Part shown: positions 53,201-60,513 of the stretch, piece after piece
Numbering within the stretch: position 1 is the stretch's first letter
Layout of the letters: each line of letters opens with the position of its first letter
From: Chloroflexota bacterium
Lineage (GTDB): Bacteria > Chloroflexota > Anaerolineae > Anaerolineales > Anaerolineaceae
Reading direction: 5' to 3'
DNA: 64,000 nucleotides
Assembly (NCBI GenBank): GCA_004347695.1
Contig: SLTK01000009.1
Location: forward strand, 28,459-92,458
Program-made: the position numbers and the translations under genes
The notes under the pieces: generated by a model
The model's input: the letters and a program-made list of their open reading frames with translations, nothing else
Databases searched by the model: none
What the model was told of the DNA's origin: nothing

Positions 53201-54044
53201 CCAGCACACCCAACACCCTGTTTTCCACCTTGAGCGGGATGGAGACTTCGGCGCGTGTTTCCGGCAGCGCTTCACTAAAGCAAAACAAGGGTTCAGTGCT
53301 GACATCCGGCGCGTGAATTTCCTGCCCGGTTAATGCGGCCGTGCCGACTATTCCTTCCCCCACTTTTATCGAGAAATCTTCCTTCTCTTGCAAACCTTGC
53401 CCGGGGATTCCCGTGCTGGCCTGGAAATGAAGGGTTCCGCTGCTATTGTCCAGGGTAAATATGGTGACGAAATAAAAATCGAATGTTTCCTGGATCAACC
53501 CGGTCACCTGACGACATAGCTCCTCCAGGTTACGCTGGTTGGCAATTCGTGCGCTCACCGAGCGTACCAGGGCAAGCTGGTCAAAGCGCCAGTTTTTCAG
53601 GCTGATTTGGCGCATGGTCTGCATTGCAACCGCGGCGTGGTCGGCGGCGCCGGACAGGAAAATTAAATCGTCGGCGGCAAAGGGGTCGTCTCCTAACCGC
53701 TCGACCAGCAGCACACCCAGTAAAACTTCTTGCGCAATCAATGGCAGCGCAACCTGGGCTTTGCTGCCCGACCTGGATTTTCGGGTCTGAATAGTCCTTT
53801 TTTCGCCGGCTTTACGGACTAAAGCCGGTGCTCTGGCATCTGGCAGCAACGGCATGTCCGGTTCGGCAGGGAGTGGGTAGGCAGGGCGCGCGCCCCAAAA
53901 CTTTGCCCGAGCCCGCTGATGGTCGGCTACAAACTGGTCAATCAGGCTGCTCTGCGCAGCGAGGGATTCCTGGGCGAGAAGGGACTCGCCAAGCTCTAGA
54001 AAAAGCTTCCAATCCGGTTTGGAATGCGGACTGGCGGCATCCAT
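50220..54044 (-). CDS. Six-GAF SpoIIE/RsbU-type protein phosphatase
   Basis: A 1274-residue soluble signalling protein. I count six consecutive GAF-like domains (centred near residues 100, 245, 410, 580, 770 and 950), each ending with a helix of the AxAIxNARLY type. A PP2C-type SpoIIE phosphatase follows at about 1055-1265: REVGGDFYDIF, IADVSDKGMPAAL, LTYANAGHNLPL and LILYTDGVTESFSP supply the metal-binding aspartates. RsbU-type phosphatases dephosphorylate an RsbV-like antagonist to release a sigma factor or other target. RsbW- and RsbV-like genes lie directly upstream, with 8 nt between this gene and the kinase, so it is a partner-switching operon. Confidence 0.92.
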   Translation of the reverse strand: MDAASPHSKPDWKLFLELGESLLAQESLAAQSSLIDQFVADHQRARAKFWGARPAYPLPAEPDMPLLPDARAPALVRKAGEKRTIQTRKSRSGSKAQVALPLIAQEVLLGVLLVERLGDDPFAADDLIFLSGAADHAAVAMQTMRQISLKNWRFDQLALVRSVSARIANQRNLEELCRQVTGLIQETFDFYFVTIFTLDNSSGTLHFQASTGIPGQGLQEKEDFSIKVGEGIVGTAALTGQEIHAPDVSTEPLFCFSEALPETRAEVSIPLKVENRVLGVLDVQNDEARAIHEFDLSVLRTLADNIALAIEGAHLYTHLGKRAAQISAVLEISHAVTSTLDFNELLDVVVKSIRKHFDYEYIHIYSINPGRRKIIYEAGAGDRSQSFEDLQVTFNLDDPNGIIPWVAREGKTRLANDVSTEPLYRPAFLRPETTCAELVIPLEYAGEVLGVLDLQSERVNGFEVNDIPLLEAMSASIAIAIRNARLYNSEIWRRQVADSFREIAGLVSANVALDDLLDRILTQLDRNLPGKAAAIWLLEEDRTKGNNGQHNLRLAATRGADASRLLALMEEDSTVSSLLSDIMDLEAPFIRSPQDPVGPMGRAMDYESDYSSISAPLRAGDEPLGVLILAHPDAGCYGEEAGLISMTFANNAAVAIQNARLFTSAQEQAWISTILFKVAEAAQNSLSMDELLQTMARLTPLLIGIKKCAFFTWDENLLSFFMKSQYGLETPALENWALGVDIPVVEQMISTRLPVFIEDPVHELNLESLVLPKAGSTVVILPLLSRGKLLGAFLVGHQSENGASGNPAFDQQTLSLLLGIAQQTAVAIENLALLEARQEEAYVTAVLLQVAQAVVSQNTLEDILDTIVHLMPILVGIDACAIYLWQPEDQGFQIAKTFNNKGREDRYLEGRQYSLGQFPLLDAVREKDEFLASKVDDPDMPIENWDKLTHLIPGDELNDQYVPGSNWVLAVPLSVKGEVFGVMLTAEANVPPSFHERRHEIINGIAQQVSLTIQNDQLNREMVERERLEKEIQLARQIQRTFLPSRLPDLKGWDLDIVWQTAREVGGDFYDIFKLGSGKLGIVIADVSDKGMPAALYMTVARTLIRAFVREIASPAKVLERVNRLLVVDSQDGLFVTAVYAVLDLREGALTYANAGHNLPLVMHSNTRHSEPLLKGGMALGVMANSKIQEHTIEICPGDQLILYTDGVTESFSPSGEIFGEKRLAEALSSTPVGSAHETIQHLNQAIRDFRQGTPASDDLTLVVINRLQAENQI

Positions 54045-54052
54045 GGAATGAG

Positions 54053-54460
54053 TTATCCTTTTCGCTTTATCAACGTAAGAACATTGGTCTTTCCAGCGGT
54101 GTCGTATTTGACTTCATCCATCCACTGGTGCATGAAATACAGACCCAGACCAGTTTCCTGACGCTGCTTCAACGGAACGTTGATTTTTGGCTTGGGGACT
54201 GATTTTGGATTGAAGCTTTTGCCCGTGTCTTGCAGGGTAATGATCAGGAAATTGTCTTTTATACGATAATTAAATTCGATTTCGCCCTTGCCCTCGCCAC
54301 CGTAAGCATGCTCGATGATATTTGAGCAGGCTTCATCCACGGCGGTTTCCACACCGTATGCAGCTAATCGGTCCAGACCAAATTCCTGGGTTGCCTTTTT
54401 GACCAGATCGGCTATTTTTGCAAGGCTGTCATACCGTCCGGGAAATTTCACCGCTGGCAT
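54053..54460 (-). CDS. RsbW-like serine kinase / anti-sigma factor
   Basis: A 135-residue GHKL ATPase of the RsbW/SpoIIAB group. The N box is AVDEACSNIIEHAYG, the G1 box LQDTGKSFNP (D-x-G) and G2 TGLGLYFMHQWMDEV. It phosphorylates the RsbV-like antagonist and sequesters its target when the antagonist is phosphorylated. I start at MPAVKFPGR (54460), 16 nt after the RsbV-like stop, with AGGGTGG upstream; an earlier ATG at 54505 would overlap that gene. No sigma factor is in the window, so the target is unknown. Confidence 0.88.
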   Translation of the reverse strand: MPAVKFPGRYDSLAKIADLVKKATQEFGLDRLAAYGVETAVDEACSNIIEHAYGGEGKGEIEFNYRIKDNFLIITLQDTGKSFNPKSVPKPKINVPLKQRQETGLGLYFMHQWMDEVKYDTAGKTNVLTLIKRKG

Positions 54461-54476
54461 CCAAATGAAACCACCC

Positions 54477-54812
54477 TTAAAAATTACCAACTGCTGAGAC
54501 GGCATCTTTGAAAATCTTGAACAAAGGCGTAAAACCCGCCAGCTCGAGCGAAGCCATTATGGTTTCGGGAACGGCAGCCAGCACAACCTCGCCGCGGTTA
54601 TAACGTTTGCACGTTTTCTGCGTACCGATGAGCACGCGCAGACCAGCGCTGGAAATAAAATCTACCCCATCCATGTCAAAGACGATATGAAAACGACCAG
54701 CCTCGATGATCTCATTCACCACCTCGGCAAATTTTGGGGCAGTGGCGCTATCGATCCGGCCTTTGATATTAATCACGTCGCAGCGTTTCAGCTCGGTGTG
54801 CTGGATTACCAT
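54477..54812 (-). CDS. RsbV-like anti-anti-sigma factor (STAS)
   Basis: A 111-residue STAS-domain protein. The phosphorylation-site motif is VDFISSAGLRVLIG (Ser in SSAG), preceded by GRIDSATAPKF and FDMDG. Dephosphorylated by the SpoIIE phosphatase, it binds the RsbW-like kinase and frees the target. The start at ATG 54812 is best spaced from GGAG (8 nt); GTG/ATG starts 6-9 nt earlier are possible. First gene of the partner-switching operon. Confidence 0.9.
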   Translation of the reverse strand: MVIQHTELKRCDVINIKGRIDSATAPKFAEVVNEIIEAGRFHIVFDMDGVDFISSAGLRVLIGTQKTCKRYNRGEVVLAAVPETIMASLELAGFTPLFKIFKDAVSAVGNF

Positions 54813-54857
54813 TTTCATCACTCCAATTCTTGATATGGACGTCGGTTTGTACGCAAA

Positions 54858-54866
54858 ATTATATCA
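54858..54866 (-). promoter_or_regulatory. Extended -10 promoter of the partner-switching operon
   Basis: On the minus strand TGATATAAT, an extended -10 element, lies about 45 nt upstream of the RsbV-like start. No good -35 box is visible, as is usual for extended -10 promoters. The rest of 54813-55200 holds no supported gene. Confidence 0.5.
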
Positions 54867-55200
54867 TAATGGTGTTTAGTTGAGGCCAAAGTAATTGACT
54901 GGATTATTGGATTCACGCTGAAAGGTTACGCACTTTTGTTGATTCCCGGCCATAAACCTTGCGCAATTGGGGAAAGTTATGATATTTAATAGACATTCCT
55001 GTTGAAAATCCCCAGTTATCCAACATTATTGGTTGATGGAATACCCTGGCGTCGATTGAGACGGTAAATTCTGGCTCAGGATTCGTCCCATTTTTAGTTT
55101 TCGGGTAGAATCCCTCCTGAAAATCGATTTTGATGGAATCCATTGAATATTTACACATGCCGGAAACAAAAAAGACCGGCCAAGGATAGGAAAATAACTC

Positions 55201-55929
55201 ATGAGTGGAAAAAGCTCACCGCAAAGTATCATCGACTCATACAAGAAACGCCAACGAATGATGCCGTATATGGTGTGGGGAATCGCCATCCTGCTGGTCA
55301 TTATCGGGGTCATTTTGCTGGTGGTATGGTTCAGCGGCCCGAATGCGCCCAAATTGGGGCTGTTCTCATCGGCAACCCCGACTGCCAGCGCAACGCCCAC
55401 TGCCACGCCAATGACCCCCACGGCAACCGCTTCACTGACACCGACGATTACTGAAACGCCTGTTCCGACGTTCACCCTGACGCCTTCCGGGCCATTTGAG
55501 TACACAGTCCTGGAGGGTGACACGTGTTTTGACCTGTCGCTGACTTACGATGTCGATTTGTTGGTGCTGCTGGCAATCAACAATTTTGCTCCGGACCAAT
55601 GCCCGATCCGCCCCGGCGACATCATCTTAATTCCGGCGCCTGGTCAGGCGCTGCCGACCGCGACCCCCATCCCGGATAACATGCCGCGCGGAACGAAAAT
55701 CAATTATGTCGTCCAGACCGGTGATTCGCTGGATAGCATTGCAAGCCAGTTCAATTCGACCGTGGACGACATTATGACGCAAAATAAGCTCACCGACCGG
55801 AACAAGATCAATGTCGGCCAAACTTTGATCGTGCGCGTGAATCTGGTTACGCCGACGCCGACGCGCCAACCATCGCTCACTCCGACACCAGGCGGTGCAA
55901 CGCAAACCGCCACGCCGACGAGCGGTTAA
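55201..55929 (+). CDS. Membrane-anchored protein with two LysM domains
   Basis: A 242-residue surface protein. A short cytoplasmic head, a membrane helix (WGIAILLVIIGVILLVVWF, about residues 26-44), a Thr/Pro-rich linker (about 57-97) and two LysM peptidoglycan-binding domains follow. LysM1 is about 100-147 (YTVLEGDTCFDLSLTYDVD) and LysM2 about 165-212 (YVVQTGDSLDSIASQFN). It ends in a second Pro/Thr tail. It probably anchors to or organises peptidoglycan. A strong terminator follows. Confidence 0.88.
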   Translation: MSGKSSPQSIIDSYKKRQRMMPYMVWGIAILLVIIGVILLVVWFSGPNAPKLGLFSSATPTASATPTATPMTPTATASLTPTITETPVPTFTLTPSGPFEYTVLEGDTCFDLSLTYDVDLLVLLAINNFAPDQCPIRPGDIILIPAPGQALPTATPIPDNMPRGTKINYVVQTGDSLDSIASQFNSTVDDIMTQNKLTDRNKINVGQTLIVRVNLVTPTPTRQPSLTPTPGGATQTATPTSG

Positions 55930-55946
55930 ACGAGACTGAATGAATG

Positions 55947-55987
55947 AAACCCGCTCCTCTGCAATTGAAAGAGGAGCGGGTTTTGTT
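55947..55987 (+). terminator. Terminator of the LysM gene
   Basis: A 14-bp perfect stem: AAACCCGCTCCTCT (55947-55960) with AGAGGAGCGGGTTT (55970-55983), followed by TGTTT. It is one of the strongest hairpins in the window. Confidence 0.85.
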
Positions 55988-56040
55988 TAAGGCGTGGACC
56001 AGGGCTGGCGGGGTAAAGCCGGGTTGGGTTGAAAAGATGG

Positions 56041-56046
56041 TATAAA
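56041..56046 (+). promoter_or_regulatory. Candidate leaderless -10 box of the permease gene
   Basis: TATAAA followed by 6 nt (CGGAGC) and a GTG codon at 56053 in the permease frame. GGAG within those 6 nt could equally be a weak ribosome site for a longer transcript. Confidence 0.4.
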
Positions 56047-56052
56047 CGGAGC

Positions 56053-57108
56053 GTGGACTCTTTGCCATCTGCATCTAAAAGCGGTACTTCTTCCAGAATC
56101 AACACGCAGTTGCTGTTGGTTATCGCGGGTGTGGCGCTGGCAGGCCTTCTGTCACGGCTGTTGGAAAGCTCAGGTGGGAATGCAGCCTGGATGACTGCGT
56201 TTCTGGACAGCGCACACCGGTTCGCGGTCGGGTTTGAGCGCATCTTTTTGGAAACAACGCCATTTTTGTTATTGGGTGCGTTTACTTCGGCCGTGATTGC
56301 AAACGTTTTTTCGGATGCGGAAATTCAAGCGTTGTTCCAAGGCCGTACGCTCCGCAGCGTGATTATTGGAATTCTGGCCGGGTTCACCCTGCCGGTTGGC
56401 GACGGCGGTTCCGTGCTGGTAGCCCGGCAGCTTTTGCGCAAAGGGGCGAGCCTACCTGCTGCGGCCGCTTTAATGGTGGCAGGCCCGGGAGTAACGCTGG
56501 TCGCTGTTGGCGCCGGTCTGGGTGCAAACGGAATGATCGGGCTTGCCGGGCTGCGCTTCGCAACCGCGGTCATATTTGCTCTTGTTTTTGGATTGATCCT
56601 CGCCCAGGAAAGCGAGCCTGAACGAATCATAAAGATCGGAAACCTGCCGGCAGCAGGGGGCGATTCCGTTTCCGTGTTGGAAGGCGGAAGGCATGTGAGC
56701 AAGGCCAAAGCCATCACGCTTACGGCCAGCATCGAATTCCTTGAATGGATGCCGCTATTGGTCATTGCCGCACTACTGGGCGGCTTGTTACAAGCATTGA
56801 TCCCCGGCGGGTGGATTCCGCCGGTTCAGGGTAGCGCAGCCTGGCAGAATGCCGGGAGCGGCCTTTGGGCGATACTCACTGCCCAAAGCGCTGTCGGTGA
56901 TCTATATACCGTGCAAAACAACCTGGCAAACTGGTCCACGAGCGCGCAGAGGACCTATTTACTGGTTGGGATGGCCGTCGATGTCAAGCTGATCTTGTTT
57001 TATGGGCGCATTTTCCGCCGCAAAGCTTTGCTTTATTGGATAATGCTGTCGCTGAGTTTGAGTTTGTTGGCCGGGCTGGCGATCGAAAGTTTCGGGGGGC
57101 TGCATTGA
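56053..57108 (+). CDS. DUF318/YraQ-type permease
   Basis: A 351-residue permease with about eight to nine helices, of the DUF318/ArsP-related group. Family features are LETTPFLLLGAFTSAVIANVF, GFTLPVGDGGSVLVARQLLRKG and AALMVAGPGVTLVAVGAG. The CxC metal-handling motif of ArsP-like members is absent, replaced by PVGDGG. I place the start at GTG 56053; a TTG eight codons earlier is the alternative. The end overlaps the next gene, its usual partner in these loci, by 4 nt. Confidence 0.82.
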   Translation: MDSLPSASKSGTSSRINTQLLLVIAGVALAGLLSRLLESSGGNAAWMTAFLDSAHRFAVGFERIFLETTPFLLLGAFTSAVIANVFSDAEIQALFQGRTLRSVIIGILAGFTLPVGDGGSVLVARQLLRKGASLPAAAALMVAGPGVTLVAVGAGLGANGMIGLAGLRFATAVIFALVFGLILAQESEPERIIKIGNLPAAGGDSVSVLEGGRHVSKAKAITLTASIEFLEWMPLLVIAALLGGLLQALIPGGWIPPVQGSAAWQNAGSGLWAILTAQSAVGDLYTVQNNLANWSTSAQRTYLLVGMAVDVKLILFYGRIFRRKALLYWIMLSLSLSLLAGLAIESFGGLH

Positions 57109-57413
57109 AGCGCAATGTGCAGATCAAGTTCTTTGCCCTGGCGCTAGCGGTGCTGGGACTTTTTCAACTCAGCCTGATTTGGGATGGCCGACTAGTGGAT
57201 TATGTCGATCCGCGACAGGGGATGCTGGTGTTTTTGACCGGTCTCGGCTGCGTCATTCTGGCTCAGGTAGTGCTGTCAACGGCTGGAACAAGGGTTTCCA
57301 GGTCAGTTGAAAATGAAGATTCTGAAGAGAATCCAGATTCCGGGAGCGACCGGGCGGCATCCGGATTAATCTGGTTGGTCGTTCCGCTCCTGGTTTTTTT
57401 ATTGTTCCGATAA
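57105..57413 (+). CDS. Short TIGR03943-like membrane protein
   Basis: A 102-residue protein with two membrane helices (FFALALAVLGLFQLSLIW and LVFLTGLGCVILAQVVL) and a third hydrophobic C-terminal segment (LIWLVVPLLVFLLFR). It resembles the N-terminal membrane half of TIGR03943 (YcgQ-like) proteins, which normally continue for another 150 residues; the soluble C-terminal domain is missing here. It follows the DUF318 permease with a TTGA overlap, so TTG at 57105 is the likely start. An unusually short member of the pair. Confidence 0.6.
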   Translation: MKRNVQIKFFALALAVLGLFQLSLIWDGRLVDYVDPRQGMLVFLTGLGCVILAQVVLSTAGTRVSRSVENEDSEENPDSGSDRAASGLIWLVVPLLVFLLFR

Positions 57414-57419
57414 AGTCTG

Positions 57420-58499
57420 ATGATCTATTCTGTAAGACGCATCGACCGGGTTTTTATTTTGGTTATGATCTGCGCAGGTGTGGCAGCGGTAGCGTTGTAT
57501 TCCCTTACAAGCAGGTTGCTAATTACACTAAGAAATCCAGCGATTGCATTTATCGGCAACCCGCTCATTGCGCCTGAAATCTGGTCGGTGTCAATAGACG
57601 GCAGCTCATTGAAGCGTTTGACCTCGACCGGTGGCACGGTCTATGATTTTGCAATTTCGCCGGATGGCGCAGTGATTGTTTATTCAGTGCACAATTCGAA
57701 CGGAAGCAGCGCGTTGTACCGCACCGACCGCGCCGGCAGGGATGCGCAGATTCTAGTTGAATGCGGCCAGGCGCGCTGTGAAACGCCGGCCTGGTCGAAC
57801 GATGGTCGTTACATTGCGTATAGCCAGATAGCTCGGGTGAATGACAAGAACACCCGTATTGTCGCGATTATCCCGGTCAAGGGGCAGCTTCCGGCAGAAT
57901 GGCCCGACAAGCTTATAACCGGAACAAATCCGGTCTTCTCGCCGGACGGCCAAAATTTAGCCATGAACAACCCCGAGGAAGGCTTTATCCGCATCCTGGG
58001 TCTTTCCAGCGGCGTAGAGCGGCAGGTACGAACCAGTGCTCCGGATCCAGTTACCTGGTCGGCTGATTCAAACTATATTTATTTTAACGAAAATGAAGTG
58101 ACCGGGGTATTACTCCAATCCCGGTTATTTCAGGTTGACCTCACTACCATGCAGATCGAACTATTTTTGCCGGCGCAACTTTCCAGTTTTGATGCTGGCG
58201 GCATGAGGATAACCCGTGATGGGACTTGGGCTGCCTTTGCACTGCGGAGCGGGGATAATCAGGTCGGGCGGCAAATTTATATCTCAAAAATGGATGGGAG
58301 CCAATTCCAGGCTGTTACAGATGAATCAAGCACCTGGCATACTGCGATTCAGTGGTCACCCGATGGAAACCGGCTGGTTTATCAGGAATATACGCCTGGC
58401 ACTGCCAATGCTGTCCCGCGGGTGCTCGTCTGGGATCGGGTCAGCGGTGAATTTATCGTTGCAGCGGAAAATGGGGCGCTGCCTGCCTGGCTGCCTTAA
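57420..58499 (+). CDS. Membrane-anchored PD40/TolB-like beta-propeller protein
   Basis: A 359-residue protein with an N-terminal membrane helix (VFILVMICAGVAAVALYSL) followed by repeated beta-propeller blades. Blade signatures include FAISPDGAVIVYSV, PAWSNDGRYIAYSQ, PVFSPDGQNLAMN, VTWSADSNYIYFN, RITRDGTWAAFAL and IQWSPDGNRLVYQ. It is likely an extracytoplasmic binding protein. It is the third gene of the DUF318 operon (6-nt gap). Its 3' end overlaps queG convergently by 4 nt. Confidence 0.82.
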   Translation: MIYSVRRIDRVFILVMICAGVAAVALYSLTSRLLITLRNPAIAFIGNPLIAPEIWSVSIDGSSLKRLTSTGGTVYDFAISPDGAVIVYSVHNSNGSSALYRTDRAGRDAQILVECGQARCETPAWSNDGRYIAYSQIARVNDKNTRIVAIIPVKGQLPAEWPDKLITGTNPVFSPDGQNLAMNNPEEGFIRILGLSSGVERQVRTSAPDPVTWSADSNYIYFNENEVTGVLLQSRLFQVDLTTMQIELFLPAQLSSFDAGGMRITRDGTWAAFALRSGDNQVGRQIYISKMDGSQFQAVTDESSTWHTAIQWSPDGNRLVYQEYTPGTANAVPRVLVWDRVSGEFIVAAENGALPAWLP

Positions 58500-59686
58500 C
58501 TGGATCTACCCACATCCCGGCAGGCGATCTGTGTAGCCGCAATTTCAGCCAGTACCTCGACGTCCGTTTCGCTGCCGGAACACTGATCGAGTACCTTTCT
58601 GGCTGCGGCTCCCCCTATCTGGCCGAGCGCCCAGGCGGCATGCGTGCGCACCAATGGCTCACTGTCAGATTGCAACGCCCTGGCCAATGCAGATACCGCC
58701 CGGGCATCACGAGCATTACCCAAGACAACAGCGGCATTGCGCAAGTAACCACGGCGGCGCGCACGTAGAATGGGACTTCCCTTAAACTGACGATTAAAAT
58801 CCTGGGGGGTAAGACTCATGGCCGCCATTAAATCCGGCCGGGCGTTTTCAGGCTGCGGGGAAAGTTCGGAGTCAAATTCGGGCGAAGCAAAGCGAATATT
58901 CCAGGGGCAAACCTGCTGACAAACATCGCAGCCAAATACCCAGTCTCCCAATTGCGGGCGCAGCTCGGTTGGAATGCTCCCTTTGTTTTCGATGGTCAGG
59001 TAGGAAATACAGCGGCGGGCGTCCAGGGTTCGGTCGGGGAGGATGCAACCGGTTGGGCAGGCGTCGATGCAGCGGCGGCACGACCCGCAATGATCGGCGA
59101 AAAATGGCGGGTCGTTCTCCAGCCTGATATTGATGAATAACTCCGCCAGCAGGTAATAAGAACCGGACTGCGGGTCGATCAGGCAGGTGTTTTTACCCAT
59201 CCATCCCAGGCCGGCGCGGGATGCCAGATCGCGTTCCAGAACAGGGCCGGTGTCGGTATAGATTTTATAGGCCAGGGAATGATCGATTCGAGACTGGATG
59301 AATTTAGCTAGTTGTTCAAGCCGTGGCGGAATCAAATCATGATAGTCCTTGCCCCAGGCATAGGCTGCAACCCGTCCATGCAAACCAGGCGCAGCGCTTT
59401 TCGGCAGATTCGCAGGGCGTGGGTAGCGCAAGCCAAGGATGATCACACTGCGCACATCAGGCAGGATCAGGCGCGGGTCGGCGCGCCGCGCAACCGCTCG
59501 CTCGGTTGCCAGGTAATCCATTGAGCCATTTCGGCCTTGCGCCAACCAGAAAAGATAATTTGGCAGTGTGTCAGGGGGATGCGGTTCGGCCACCCCGAAA
59601 AGTGTAAAACCGAGGCGGTTGGCCTCGGTTTTAATGGCAGATTTCAAGCCCACAGACGATTCGCTGGAATTCCGGGTCTGTTCCAT
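58496..59686 (-). CDS. queG: Epoxyqueuosine reductase
   Basis: A 396-residue cobalamin-dependent, Fe-S enzyme that reduces epoxyqueuosine in tRNA to queuosine, the step after QueA (27917). There are two ferredoxin-type clusters: CGSCRRCIDACPTGC and CDVCQQVCPWN. The N-terminal catalytic region has GFTLFGVAEP and MDYLATERA. HEAT-like repeats occur at the C terminus (SEPLVRTHAAWALGQIGG). I start at the ATG 59686 (MEQTRNSS), since the upstream frame is not conserved. Confidence 0.94.
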   Translation of the reverse strand: MEQTRNSSESSVGLKSAIKTEANRLGFTLFGVAEPHPPDTLPNYLFWLAQGRNGSMDYLATERAVARRADPRLILPDVRSVIILGLRYPRPANLPKSAAPGLHGRVAAYAWGKDYHDLIPPRLEQLAKFIQSRIDHSLAYKIYTDTGPVLERDLASRAGLGWMGKNTCLIDPQSGSYYLLAELFINIRLENDPPFFADHCGSCRRCIDACPTGCILPDRTLDARRCISYLTIENKGSIPTELRPQLGDWVFGCDVCQQVCPWNIRFASPEFDSELSPQPENARPDLMAAMSLTPQDFNRQFKGSPILRARRRGYLRNAAVVLGNARDARAVSALARALQSDSEPLVRTHAAWALGQIGGAAARKVLDQCSGSETDVEVLAEIAATQIACRDVGRSS

Positions 59687-59702
59687 GGGCCGGGTGAACT
59701 TT

Positions 59703-60392
59703 CTACGGAGTGGCCGTTGCTCCTGCGGTGGGCGCGACGGTTTCGGTTGCGGTCGCGGCAGCCGCCCCGACCTTAAAGCCAAAGGTCAACGGATAAAAGT
59801 TGACGCCTTCTTTGTTGGTCAATACCCAGATCGTTGTATATTCACCGCTGGAGGCGGGAGCCTTCATGGATAGTGAAAGGTCGATGGACTCATTGGGTTT
59901 AACTTCTTTGGACAACTTGATGTCACCAGCTCCCATGCGCAGCGTTTGTTCGACCAGGTAGTAGCGCAGTTGATAGTCCGTGGTCCAGGTGGTTGTGCCC
60001 GTATTTTTGACGGTCCAAACCAGGGTGAAATCCTGTCCGGCGGTCAAAACGGTGCCATCACCAGGGTTCTGCGCCACCCATTCAGCTTTATCGGGACCTG
60101 TAGAGCTGGTAGCCGATTTTTGCACCAGCGGGGTGACCGATACACTTAAAGTCGCCGTCACGGCCTGAGTCGGTGCGGGGGTGTTGGTCGGCTGAAGTGT
60201 GGGCGTGCTGGTTGCAGTGGGCATTAACACAGCGGTCTGGGTCAGACCGGCCGCTACGGTTTGGGCAGCCTGGGTATAGACCATTTCCGGGCTGTTCGTG
60301 GGGGTGGCATCGGCCTTCGAACAAGCCGCCAGGGTTGTCAGCAACAGCACTGCCAGTAAGATACCCCCGACTAATTTACGATTTCCTAACAT
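59703..60392 (-). CDS. Lipoprotein with an NBR1/Ig-like domain
   Basis: A 229-residue lipoprotein. The signal ends in the lipobox LAAC (LLTTLAACSKADA). A Pro/Thr-rich linker (about 55-90) precedes an immunoglobulin-like domain of the NBR1-like type: VAQNPGDGTVLTAGQDFTL, VWTVKNTGTTTWTTDYQLRY and LSMKAPASSGEYTTIWVL. Such domains are common in surface proteins of Chloroflexota. Function unknown. The ATG follows GGAGGTAAAG. Confidence 0.82.
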   Translation of the reverse strand: MLGNRKLVGGILLAVLLLTTLAACSKADATPTNSPEMVYTQAAQTVAAGLTQTAVLMPTATSTPTLQPTNTPAPTQAVTATLSVSVTPLVQKSATSSTGPDKAEWVAQNPGDGTVLTAGQDFTLVWTVKNTGTTTWTTDYQLRYYLVEQTLRMGAGDIKLSKEVKPNESIDLSLSMKAPASSGEYTTIWVLTNKEGVNFYPLTFGFKVGAAAATATETVAPTAGATATP

Positions 60393-60513
60393 CAAACTTT
60401 ACCTCCGAATTGCACTTAAAAGCTAAAAAATATCCCGCGATGAACCTGATAGCTGGCGCATCCGGCAGCCGGATTACCGGCGTCAGGAATTTTCAGGGTT
60501 GTTGATCAAATTG

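Noticed and set aside
54913..55158. 81-codon minus-strand ORF upstream of the RsbV-like gene
   Set aside because: No ribosome site, domain or operon link; it lies between divergent genes and is probably non-coding.
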